From assembly GCA_017412325.1 (NCBI GenBank), contig JAFPYE010000132.1:1-16188 (forward strand): DNA of 16,188 nt, written 5' to 3'. Position numbers and translations under genes: made by a program. Shown here piece by piece: positions 5,771-13,166 of this stretch. The first letter of the stretch is position 1; the number at the start of each line of letters is the position of its first letter. Under the pieces are notes generated by a model, which worked only from the letters and a program-made list of their open reading frames with translations, had not been told where the DNA came from and did not search any database. Source of the stretch: Kiritimatiellia bacterium (lineage in GTDB: Bacteria > Verrucomicrobiota > Kiritimatiellia > RFP12 > UBA1067).

Positions 5771-7428
5771 TCCGCGGCGGCCTCTTCGCCGTCGTCTTCG
5801 GCGGCGCCTTCAGCCGGCGCTTCGTAGCCGAGACGGGCGAGGTTCTCGCCTTCCCACTTCTCGACAGCCGCCGCATACTGGTCGCCGACGACCTGGTTGC
5901 GGACCTGCGCGCGCATCAGCGTCGCCTTGACGGCGTCGCCGGGGACGCGGTCTTCGCACACGACGAGGAGCGCGCGGCCCGTGCCGGTCAGCGTAAATTC
6001 GGAAACTTCGCCCTTCCGGGTCTTCATCGCCGCGCCCGCAATCGCGCGCTGGTCGGGGAACGCGCCGTTGGCGAGGTCCGAAACCGCAAAGGTCAGGTTG
6101 GTGGACACGTCCTTGGTCGCGAGCACCGCCTCCACGCCCTGCGCCGCAATCGCCTCGACCTCGGCCTTGAAGGCGGCGGCCTTGGCGTCGCGGAGCGCGC
6201 GCGCGTCGATCTTGCCCTTCGCCTCCTCGAACGTCGGCGTGTGCGCTTCGCTGTAGGCCGAGCGCTCGATCAGCCACACGGAACGGTCGGACGCGACAAC
6301 GCCATAGCGCAGGTCCTCGACTTCGGGATCCAGCTCGGCGACGGCCTCGGTGAACGAGCGCGCACCCGGGCAGACGGACGCAGCGCGCACCGTGAAGCCC
6401 TCGTGGTTGGAGCCGTCCAGCGCGAACCAGCCGCTCTCCTCGACCGTCTTCCCGTCCTCGGCGGCGATCTTGTCGAGCCGCGAGGCGCCCTTCTCCTCGC
6501 CCTCCGCCAAGTTGGCGTAGGCGCGGCGGCTGAGGCTCGTCTCGTAGAATTCGACGGCGGCGATCTGGCGCAGCTCCTTCTCGAGCTCGTCCTTGACCTC
6601 GTCGTAGGACTTGACGACCTCGACGCCGTTCGTGTCGGTGGAGGTGTAGCGCTCGTCCTTGTACTGGTCGTAGAGGTCCCAGATCTCGTTCGTGTTGACG
6701 GTCATCTTCGCGAGCACGTCCGCGTCCGTCGCGTCGAACTTGACGAAGCGGATCTTGCAGAGGTCGGGCAGCGCCAGCGACTTCGCGTTGTCGTCGTACC
6801 ACTTCTTCAGGCCCTCCTCGTCAACCGTGACGGCGTCGGCGGACTCCTTGTCCTGCGCGAAGCGCGCCACCTTGACGGTGAAGACGTCGGTCACGTCGTC
6901 GATCGCCTGATCCAGCTCCATCGGCGACGCCCAGACGGTCGCGCCCAGCAGCGTGCGCTGGACGCCCTCGCGCACCATCATCTGGCGGCGGAGGTAGTCC
7001 TCGAACTGCTCGGGCGCGAGCCCCAGTTCGCCGACCGTCAGCTGGCGGTAGCGGTCGAAGTCGAAGTTGGCCGCGCCGCCAAACATGCCGTGGACGGCGT
7101 CGGCGACCTCGCGGTTGCCGATCTTGACGCCGTTCTTCTCGGCGGTCTTGATCGCGGCATACGCCTCGTACGCCTTCTGCTCGACCTCGGCGTCGGTGAG
7201 GTCGGCGCGGTTGCGGCCATAGCCGCGCACGTCGTTGATGCACGCCTGGAAAAGCGCCGCGTCGATCGGCTCGCCGCCGAGCTCGCCCACGTCGCGCTTG
7301 ACCTCCCGATCCTCGCGCGTCAGCGTCGAAACGAGGTCGACGCCGACGAACATCACGCAGAACAGAACGGCGATTGCGCCCCATGCCCACTTGTTGCGAA
7401 TGAACTTGTTGAATTGCAGGATGACCAT
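5767..7428 (-). CDS. PpiD-like periplasmic folding factor (SurA N-terminal domain), membrane anchored
   Basis: The 553-residue protein has the PpiD plan: a short basic N-terminus ([13 protein letters not shown]), one membrane helix (about 15-33), then a long periplasmic region. The part after the helix, with '[14 protein letters not shown]' and the helix-rich stretch to about residue 190, resembles the chaperone domain of SurA/PpiD. In PpiD a parvulin-type prolyl isomerase domain follows; here I cannot see a clear parvulin signature, so it may be a chaperone only. The last residues are very acidic ([10 protein letters not shown]). I chose ATG 7428 because the membrane anchor follows directly; the open frame extends 37 codons further upstream but overlaps the end of the fecR-like gene. 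That leaves 49 bp after the previous stop. dut overlaps its end by 4 bp. Likely job: helping fold exported proteins at the inner membrane. Confidence 0.75.
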   Translation of the reverse strand: MVILQFNKFIRNKWAWGAIAVLFCVMFVGVDLVSTLTREDREVKRDVGELGGEPIDAALFQACINDVRGYGRNRADLTDAEVEQKAYEAYAAIKTAEKNGVKIGNREVADAVHGMFGGAANFDFDRYRQLTVGELGLAPEQFEDYLRRQMMVREGVQRTLLGATVWASPMELDQAIDDVTDVFTVKVARFAQDKESADAVTVDEEGLKKWYDDNAKSLALPDLCKIRFVKFDATDADVLAKMTVNTNEIWDLYDQYKDERYTSTDTNGVEVVKSYDEVKDELEKELRQIAAVEFYETSLSRRAYANLAEGEEKGASRLDKIAAEDGKTVEESGWFALDGSNHEGFTVRAASVCPGARSFTEAVAELDPEVEDLRYGVVASDRSVWLIERSAYSEAHTPTFEEAKGKIDARALRDAKAAAFKAEVEAIAAQGVEAVLATKDVSTNLTFAVSDLANGAFPDQRAIAGAAMKTRKGEVSEFTLTGTGRALLVVCEDRVPGDAVKATLMRAQVRNQVVGDQYAAAVEKWEGENLARLGYEAPAEGAAEDDGEEAAAE

Positions 7429-7477
7429 TTTGCTACTCTTTGAACTTTCTTTGTCTTTTCCGGGAAACCATCTTCCG

Positions 7478-8683
7478 CTAGAAATCCATGTCCTCTTCGT
7501 TCGAACCGCCGTCCGCTTCGCCGGATGCGTCGCCGGCATCGCCTTCGGCGGCCTCGCCTTCGTCGGCCTCGCCGTCCGCCTCCTCGGCCTCGCCCTCGGC
7601 GCTCTCGGTCGCTTCGGCGGCGCGCTTGGCCAGGTCCGCGTTGTCCTTGCTCTGGACCGGTCCCAGCTCGCCGGAATTCACCTCCACCAGGTTCTCAGCA
7701 AAGGCGCAACGGTTCTTCAGCTCGCCCAGCTCGTCGAAGGTCATGACCGTCACGCTCATGCGTTCGCCAAGCGCCGGCAGCGCGCGGTGGATGCGCACGG
7801 CGGTCTGGGGCGACAGCTTCCAGTCAAGGAACTTGTCCTCGGACTTCGTCTCGCCCGTCTCGAAATCGCGGACGCTGATGCGGCCCTGGTCCAGCTTGAC
7901 GGTGCAGTCGCCGCTCTGCCCGTAGAGTCCGGTGAAGAGCAGGTCGGCCGACGAGCGGATGCGCAGCTCGTCCGCCGCCCGCATCTTGGCGATGCGCCAG
8001 TGGCGGCCCTCGACGTCCAGCCGGTCGGTCACGCAGCGGACGACGGCCTCGTCGCCGTCGCCGGTGTTCCGGTAGGCGTAGCGCGACTCGCCCGCGAGGT
8101 TGAAGGCCTTGAAGCCGGGCGCCAGCACCTCGAAAAGCCCCTCCGGCGCGGTGCGCGGCAGCTTGACGGAAACCGTTCCCGACTGGAGCACGATCGCGCG
8201 CGACGTGACGTCCAGCGCCTGCGCACGGGTGCCGAACGACGCCGCGCCCTTGACGGTCACCTCGATCTCGGGACCGAACTGGAGGCGGAGGGAGTCGCCC
8301 GCGCCCAACGTGCGGTAGGCGGTGCCGAGCGGATAGAACTTGCCCTCCTGGATCGGCGTCCAGTCCTTCGCGCCGGGCTTGCGCACCTCCGCCTGCCCTT
8401 CCAGCATGCGGCAGTAGGGCAGGATGAAGAAGGTCTTGACGTTCCCGGACTTTTTGGCCGGGCGGGCTTCAGCCGTTTCTTCGCCTTCGGCGGCTTCGGT
8501 GCCGTCCTCGGCGCCGTCCTCGGCCTCGCCCTCGGCGCTCTCGCCATCCGCCGCTTCGCCGTCGTCCGAACTTTCGGCCGCCGCCGCGCCGTCGTCGCCG
8601 AAGTCGAAGTCGTCGTCCTGCGCCACCGCGACAAACGCCGTCACCGCCGTTGCCGCCACCACCGTCCGCATAAGTGCCTTCAT
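7478..8683 (-). CDS. Exported FecR-domain protein with acidic low-complexity ends
   Basis: The 401-residue protein starts with a signal peptide (MKALMRTVVAATAVTAFVAVAQ), followed by an acidic Ala/Glu/Asp/Gly stretch (24-75). Residues about 85-205 look like a FecR-type beta domain: 'CRMLEGQAEVRKPGAKDW' and 'GAGDSLRLQFG' are the usual phrases, followed by an Ile/Val-rich 'LQSGTVSVKLP' strand. A second beta-rich part runs to about 330 with a YGQSGDCTV segment. The C-terminus (355-401) is again acidic and low complexity, ending EEDMDF. The nine residues ESAEGEAE(D/E) occur in both acidic regions (48-56, 360-368) and are encoded by an identical 27-bp stretch (8517-8543 and 7581-7607). Unlike classic FecR there is no transmembrane helix for anti-sigma signalling and no sigma factor gene nearby, so a structural envelope role is more likely. 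ATG 8683 has AGGAAAGG 9 nt upstream; the GTG two codons earlier is too close. Confidence 0.7.
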   Translation of the reverse strand: MKALMRTVVAATAVTAFVAVAQDDDFDFGDDGAAAAESSDDGEAADGESAEGEAEDGAEDGTEAAEGEETAEARPAKKSGNVKTFFILPYCRMLEGQAEVRKPGAKDWTPIQEGKFYPLGTAYRTLGAGDSLRLQFGPEIEVTVKGAASFGTRAQALDVTSRAIVLQSGTVSVKLPRTAPEGLFEVLAPGFKAFNLAGESRYAYRNTGDGDEAVVRCVTDRLDVEGRHWRIAKMRAADELRIRSSADLLFTGLYGQSGDCTVKLDQGRISVRDFETGETKSEDKFLDWKLSPQTAVRIHRALPALGERMSVTVMTFDELGELKNRCAFAENLVEVNSGELGPVQSKDNADLAKRAAEATESAEGEAEEADGEADEGEAAEGDAGDASGEADGGSNEEDMDF

Positions 8684-8726
8684 CGTCACGAACCTTTCCT
8701 AAGGGTTGCCGAAACCGCCTGCGCAA

Positions 8727-9899
8727 TTAGACGAGATGCGCGCCGTCCGACGGCTTGATGACCGAGCAGACCGGCTCGTCGCCGAACTTCGCCTTGTATT
8801 CCTTCGTGATCTGCGCCGCGATCTTGTCCGCCGCCGTCGGATCGACGAGCAGGCAGCAGCTGCCGCCGAATCCGCCGCCCGACAGGCGCGCGCCGTACAC
8901 TTCGGGAATCGCCTTCGCCGCGTCCACGATCGCGTCCAGCTCCTCGCAGGAGTTCTCGAACCAGTTGCGGCTCGACTCGTGCGAATCGTACATGAGCGCG
9001 CCAAAGCCCTTCAGGTCGCCCTTCTCCAGGAGCGCCGCGCCCTGCAGGACGCGCTCGTCCTCGCCGATCGGATGCACCGCGCGCTTCGCCGTCGTCTCGC
9101 TGAGGCCGCCGCGGTAGAGCACCCACTCGGCCATCGTCACGTCCCTGAGGTGCGTCACCGGCTTGCGGAGGACGCCCGCGAAGTACTTGGCCGCGTCCTC
9201 GCACGCCTGGCGGCGGCTCGCGTACGCGCCGTCGACAAGCGCATGCTTGGCGTTCGACTTGACCATCATGAACGCCACGCTCGGGCCCATGTCCACCGTC
9301 TCGAAGGTGTTGCTGCGGAAGTCGCTCTTGACGAGCGCGCCCGCCTTGCCGTACATCGACGACGCCTGGTCGAGGAGGCCGCACGGGCAGCCCGCGAAGG
9401 TGTGCTCCGCCTTTTGGCCGATCTTCGCGAGCGTCGTCCGGTCCTTCTCGATGCCGTAGAGCTTCGCGAGCGCGAGCGCCGTGCACATCTCCAGCGCCGC
9501 CGACGAGCTCAGGCCCGCGCCGAGCGGGATGTTGCCGAGGAACATGCCCTTCCAGCCCTTGCCTGCCTTCGCGGGTTCGCCGTCGAAGAGCCAGTTGAAG
9601 GTGCCCGTCACGTAGTTCTGCCACGTCATCTCCTTCGCCGGCGCGACGGAGGAAAGGTCGAACTTCGCCGTCTCCATGAAGTCGCCCGCCGTCAGCTCGC
9701 AGCTCGTGTCCGCGCTCGCCGACACCGCGAAGAACGTGCCCTTGTCGATGGCCGCCGAAAAGACGTAGCCCTCGTTGTAGTCGGTGTGGTTGCCCAGCAC
9801 CTCGATGCGTCCGGGCGCGTAGGCCACGATCTCCGGCTTCGCGCCGTACATCTTCTCAAACTTGGCGACGAGTTCGTCGTAGACTTCCTTGTTCTGCAT
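8727..9899 (-). CDS. galK: Galactokinase (GHMP family) with Asn in the sugar-binding signature
   Basis: The 390-residue product is a GHMP sugar kinase of galactokinase type, phosphorylating galactose at C1 with ATP as the entry step to the Leloir pathway. Visible landmarks: PGRIEVLGNHTDYNEG (29-44), the ATP-binding PLGAGLSSSAALE (125-137), catalytic Asp177 in GLLDQ, the galactose-contacting Tyr226 in AYASRR, SHESSRNWFENSCEELD (306-322) and the third GHMP motif GARLSGGGFGGS (336-347). The notable change is Asn37: galactokinases normally have Glu (GEHTDY), which contacts the sugar C6 hydroxyl, so substrate preference may differ. The rest fits galactokinase better than other GHMP kinases. AAAGGA lies 8 nt before the ATG. 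It follows the MFS transporter gene after 63 bp, suggesting uptake and phosphorylation of the same sugar. No galT, galE or galM is in the window. Confidence 0.88.
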   Translation of the reverse strand: MQNKEVYDELVAKFEKMYGAKPEIVAYAPGRIEVLGNHTDYNEGYVFSAAIDKGTFFAVSASADTSCELTAGDFMETAKFDLSSVAPAKEMTWQNYVTGTFNWLFDGEPAKAGKGWKGMFLGNIPLGAGLSSSAALEMCTALALAKLYGIEKDRTTLAKIGQKAEHTFAGCPCGLLDQASSMYGKAGALVKSDFRSNTFETVDMGPSVAFMMVKSNAKHALVDGAYASRRQACEDAAKYFAGVLRKPVTHLRDVTMAEWVLYRGGLSETTAKRAVHPIGEDERVLQGAALLEKGDLKGFGALMYDSHESSRNWFENSCEELDAIVDAAKAIPEVYGARLSGGGFGGSCCLLVDPTAADKIAAQITKEYKAKFGDEPVCSVIKPSDGAHLV

Positions 9900-9962
9900 G
9901 GCTGTGTTCCTTTTCTTAAGGGGTTGTTGTTTCTGAAGGAGTTGTTGTCGGGTTGGAATCGG

Positions 9963-11285
9963 TCAGTCGATCTTGATCTCGGGGTTGACGTTCTTGGTGA
10001 ACGCGAGCGCGTACACGAAGAGGTACGCGAGGCACGCCGCCGGCACGACGAAGCTCACGAGGAAGCCCGCATGCGAGCCGATCCACGTGGAGAGGAGCGG
10101 CAGGACGCCGCCGCCGACGACCATCGTCATGAAGAGGCCGGACGCCTGCTCGGTGTACTTGCCGACGCCTTCGGTGGAGAGGTTGAAGATGACCGACCAC
10201 ATGACCGACGTGCACAGCCCCATCAGCACGAAGCAGAACGCGCCGACCGGCACGTTGACCGTCGTCTTCGCCGCCTCAGCCGCCTTGTCCGCGACCTCAA
10301 AGGGAATCGTCACGTTCGCCGCGATGAGCGCGACGCCGACGACGAGCAGCACGAGCCCCGCGCCCGACGCGCCCAGCAGCATCGCGCGCGGCGACACCTT
10401 GCCGCCGAACGCCGCGCCGAGCAGGCGCCCGAGGAGCATCAGCAGGAAGACCGCGCCCGCGAGCGTGCCGGCCATGACCGCCGCCGCGTCGCCGCCGCCC
10501 ATGATCTTCTGGATGTCGGCCGAGCTCGTCGCCGCCGGGATGCCCGCCTCGACGCCCATGTAGAGGAAGATGCCGATGACGCCCAGCAGGCAGTGGCGGA
10601 ACGCGAGCGCGCTGCGCTCGTAGACGACGTCCTTCGCGCGCGCCGTCGGGTTCGGAATCGGCAGGAAGGCGATGACGGCCGTCGCCGCGATGAAGATGGA
10701 CGCCGCCGTCAGCAGCACGCCCGTCACGTCCGCGAACTTGGTCGCCGGCGTGATCTCGCCCACGACCATCGGGACGATGACCATCGAGAAGCCCTGGAAC
10801 ATCGAGTTGCACGCGCCGCCCGCGAGGTTCAGCTGGTTGCCCTTGTTGCCGCCGCCGACAATCGAGTTGAGCATCGGGCAGATGACGCCGTTGAGGAAGC
10901 AGTTCGAGGCGCCGCTCAGGAACGCGCCGAAGAGGTAGACGAACCACGCGCCAGGGATGCCGCCCGCCGCGCCGAGGTCGACGTGGCCGGAGAGGAGCTG
11001 CACGAGGATGCCGACCGCGCCGAGCGAGGTCGCCACGAGCGCCGTCTTCTTGTAGCCAAACTTCTGGAGGACGAGGCCCATCGGATAGCCGATCAGCAGG
11101 TAGGCGAGGAAGTTCATCATGTTGCCCATCATGCCAAGCGTCGCATAGCGGGCGATGCCCTCGTTCGCGCCCCAGATGCGCCCGGCCGGCGCGGCCAGAT
11201 AGGTCATGAAACCGCACAGCGCGTACAGGGCGAACATGGTGACGATGGCGACGAGGTGCCCGCCCTTCTTCTGCTGCGTATCCAT
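9963..11285 (-). CDS. MFS sugar transporter, FucP/GluP-like
   Basis: The 440-residue protein has about twelve hydrophobic segments spread over two halves. The loop after the second helix has a major-facilitator pattern (GYPMGLVLQKFGYKKT, 66-81). 'NQLNLAGGACNSMFQG' (150-165) and the late 'MWSVIFNLSTEGVG...GGGVLPLLS' segment resemble the L-fucose/glucose-galactose symporter family (FucP, GluP), which takes up sugars with protons or sodium. Its position directly before galK supports galactose or a related hexose as substrate; this is inference. I chose ATG 11285 (MDTQQKKGG) because AGGAG lies 7 nt upstream and the protein then begins with a short basic tail. It is the first gene of the six-gene run down to def and has the best sigma70 promoter in the window. 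Confidence 0.85.
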   Translation of the reverse strand: MDTQQKKGGHLVAIVTMFALYALCGFMTYLAAPAGRIWGANEGIARYATLGMMGNMMNFLAYLLIGYPMGLVLQKFGYKKTALVATSLGAVGILVQLLSGHVDLGAAGGIPGAWFVYLFGAFLSGASNCFLNGVICPMLNSIVGGGNKGNQLNLAGGACNSMFQGFSMVIVPMVVGEITPATKFADVTGVLLTAASIFIAATAVIAFLPIPNPTARAKDVVYERSALAFRHCLLGVIGIFLYMGVEAGIPAATSSADIQKIMGGGDAAAVMAGTLAGAVFLLMLLGRLLGAAFGGKVSPRAMLLGASGAGLVLLVVGVALIAANVTIPFEVADKAAEAAKTTVNVPVGAFCFVLMGLCTSVMWSVIFNLSTEGVGKYTEQASGLFMTMVVGGGVLPLLSTWIGSHAGFLVSFVVPAACLAYLFVYALAFTKNVNPEIKID

Positions 11286-11317
11286 CAAAAGTCTCCTATT
11301 GGTTAATGTTGGCAAAT

Positions 11318-11346
11318 ATTATACCGAAAAAGCGCCGGTGCGTCAA
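11318..11346 (-). promoter_or_regulatory. Strong sigma70 promoter for the MFS-galK run
   Basis: The minus strand has TTGACG (11346-11341), exactly 17 bp, then TATAAT (11323-11318), only one mismatch in total. Transcription would start near 11311, giving a leader of about 26 nt that contains the AGGAG ribosome binding site. The -35 box lies in the loop of the preceding gene's terminator. No operator palindrome is evident. Confidence 0.8.
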
Positions 11347-11352
11347 CCGCGC
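11327..11352 (-). terminator. Rho-independent terminator of the gspE/pilB gene
   Basis: On the minus strand GCGCGGT (11352-11346), a 6-nt loop, then ACC-g-GCGC with one bulged G, followed by TTTTT (11331-11327). It lies 14 bp after the gspE stop and overlaps the -35 and spacer of the next promoter. Confidence 0.6.
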
Positions 11353-11366
11353 GCGGGCGGCCGGAC

Positions 11367-13058
11367 TTACGTGTAGCGCAGGACCTCGTCGACCGTCGTG
11401 TAGCCGTCGAGGATGGCCTGGATGCCGTGCTCGCGCATCGTGCGCATGCCGAGCTCGCGCGCCTTCTCGCGCAGGATCAGCGTCGGCGCGCGGTTGTTCA
11501 CGAGCTCGCGCAGCGGGTTCGACATGCGGAGGTATTCGACCACCGCCTTGCGGCCCTTGTAGCCGGTGCCGTTGCACGTCTTGCAGCCCTTGCCGAAGTA
11601 GAACGGCCGCCCGCCGATCTGGTCGCGCGTCATCTCGATGCGCTCGAGCGTCTCGTCGTCCGGCTCGTAGGGCGTCTTGCAGTCCTTGCAGCACGTGCGC
11701 ACGAGACGCTGGCCGAGCACGCCCTCCAGCGTGGACGAGAGGAGGTAGGGCGCGACGTTCATGTCGACGAAGCGCGTCACCGCGCCCGCCGCGTCGTTCG
11801 TGTGGAGCGTCGAGAAGACGAAGTGGCCCGTGAGCGCCGCCTGGATCGCGATTTCCGCCGTCTCCAGGTCGCGGATCTCGCCGATCATCATCACGTCGGG
11901 GTCCTGTCGCAGGAACGCGCGCAGCACCTTCGCGAACGTGTTGCCCGCCTTCGGGTCGATCGGCACCTGCACGATGCCGTCCACGTTGTATTCGACCGGT
12001 TCCTCGGCGGTGAGGAGCTTCGTGTCGATCGTGTTGATGCGGCGGAGGATCGAGTAGAGCGTCGTCGTCTTGCCCGAGCCCGTCGGCCCCGTCACGATGA
12101 AGATGCCGTTCGGCTTCTCGATGTCCATCGTCACCTGCTCGTAGACGTCCTCGGGAAGCCCCACGTTCTCCAGGTCGAGCGACGTCGCGGACTGGTCGAG
12201 AATACGCATCACGACCGATTCGCCGTGCGCCGTCGGCAGGCAGCTGACGCGCAGGTCGACCGGCTTGCCCGCGACGGTCAGCGCGATGCGGCCGTCCTGC
12301 GGCACGCGCCGCTCGGAGATGTTGAGGTTCGCGAGGATCTTGATGCGCGAGATGATCGCCGGCGCCATCTTCACGTCCGGCGCCTTCATCGCGTAGAGCG
12401 CGCCGTCCACGCGGTAGCGGATCTTGAAGTCGTTCTCAAAGGGCTCGATGTGGATGTCCGCCGCGCGGTCGACGACGCCCTGGTAGAGGACGAGGTTGAC
12501 GAAGCGGATGATCGCGGACGAGTTCGCCGCCGACTCCATCGAGGCGATGTCGTTCGCGTTCGCGCCCGCGAGCGCGTCGTCGTCCGTCATGCCCTCGCCG
12601 AGCTGCTTGATCATGTCCGCGACCGAGTCGTTGGCGTCGCCGTAATACTGCGCGATGCGGGCCATCACGTCCGCCTCGCGCGCGAACACGAAGCGGACCT
12701 CCTTCGAGAGCGTGAAAAGCATCTCGTCGGAGATGCGCGGGTCGACGAGGTCGAACGTCGCGAGCGTCACCGACGAATCGTCGTAGGCGACGGGGAAAAC
12801 GTTGTACATGCGCGCGGTCGAGGCGGGGATCGCGTCGGTCACGTCCGTCTCGAGCGTCATGTTCGCGAGGTCGATGGCCTCGGTGTTCTGGTCGGCGGCC
12901 ATGAGCGACAGCAGGTCGTCTTCGCTCAGGATCTCCTGGTCGATGACGAGGCGGCGGACCGGCTTGCCTTCGGTCTTGGAGACGTCCTGGATCTCCTTGG
13001 CGGAGTCCTCGTCAAGGTAGCCGTTCTGCACGAGCAGCTGGAGAATCGGATCGAGCAT
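11367..13058 (-). CDS. GspE/PilB family ATPase (type II secretion or type IV pilus assembly)
   Basis: The 563-residue protein is a cytoplasmic hexameric ATPase that powers pilus or pseudopilus assembly. An N-terminal MshEN/T2SSE-N region (about 1-140) is followed by the catalytic core: 'VDRAADIHIEP' (196-206), Arg-rich 'RVPQDGRI' (251-258), Walker A GPTGSGKTTT (324-333), Asp box as TAEEPVE (350-356, Glu instead of the usual Asp), Walker B MMIGEIRD (390-397) and His box TGHFVFSTLHTND (410-422). Two CxxC pairs (C457/C460 and C492/C495) form the zinc site that separates PilB/GspE from retraction ATPases. No pilin, GspF or secretin gene is adjacent. The gene is a single-gene unit, with its own -10 box, AAAGG ribosome binding site and terminator, so it cannot be assigned to secretion or pili from context. 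Confidence 0.92.
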   Translation of the reverse strand: MLDPILQLLVQNGYLDEDSAKEIQDVSKTEGKPVRRLVIDQEILSEDDLLSLMAADQNTEAIDLANMTLETDVTDAIPASTARMYNVFPVAYDDSSVTLATFDLVDPRISDEMLFTLSKEVRFVFAREADVMARIAQYYGDANDSVADMIKQLGEGMTDDDALAGANANDIASMESAANSSAIIRFVNLVLYQGVVDRAADIHIEPFENDFKIRYRVDGALYAMKAPDVKMAPAIISRIKILANLNISERRVPQDGRIALTVAGKPVDLRVSCLPTAHGESVVMRILDQSATSLDLENVGLPEDVYEQVTMDIEKPNGIFIVTGPTGSGKTTTLYSILRRINTIDTKLLTAEEPVEYNVDGIVQVPIDPKAGNTFAKVLRAFLRQDPDVMMIGEIRDLETAEIAIQAALTGHFVFSTLHTNDAAGAVTRFVDMNVAPYLLSSTLEGVLGQRLVRTCCKDCKTPYEPDDETLERIEMTRDQIGGRPFYFGKGCKTCNGTGYKGRKAVVEYLRMSNPLRELVNNRAPTLILREKARELGMRTMREHGIQAILDGYTTVDEVLRYT

Positions 13059-13099
13059 TCTTCTACATTCCTTTCACCTGCTTTTCAATCTTGGCGAGT

Positions 13100-13108
13100 A
13101 TTATATCA
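13100..13108 (-). promoter_or_regulatory. Extended -10 promoter for the gspE/pilB gene
   Basis: The minus strand reads TGATATAAT, the same nine bases as before the divIC-like gene. There is no recognisable -35, as is common for extended -10 promoters. Here the leader is about 35 nt and carries AAAGG (13074-13070), unlike the leaderless arrangement elsewhere in the window. Confidence 0.55.
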
Positions 13109-13131
13109 TAACAAGCCGATGTGCGGCTGAC

Positions 13132-13157
13132 AAAAAATGCCGCGGCCGTCCACCGCG
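13132..13157 (-). terminator. Probable terminator of the oppD-trkA-murA operon
   Basis: On the minus strand CGCGG, a 7-nt loop, CCGCG, then GCATTTTTT. The stem is short (5 bp) but all G-C, and six T follow closely. It lies 9 bp after the murA stop and before the next -10 box, where a terminator is expected. Confidence 0.5.
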
Positions 13158-13166
13158 CCGTCCCCC

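Noticed and set aside
8706..11306. 866-codon open frame on the plus strand
   Set aside because: It lies antisense to galK and the MFS gene, is extremely rich in Arg/Ala/Glu/His and has no family motif; it is a shadow of high-GC codon use.
11427..13130. 567-codon open frame on the plus strand
   Set aside because: Antisense to the GspE/PilB gene, whose motifs are all intact; the composition is typical of a mirror frame.
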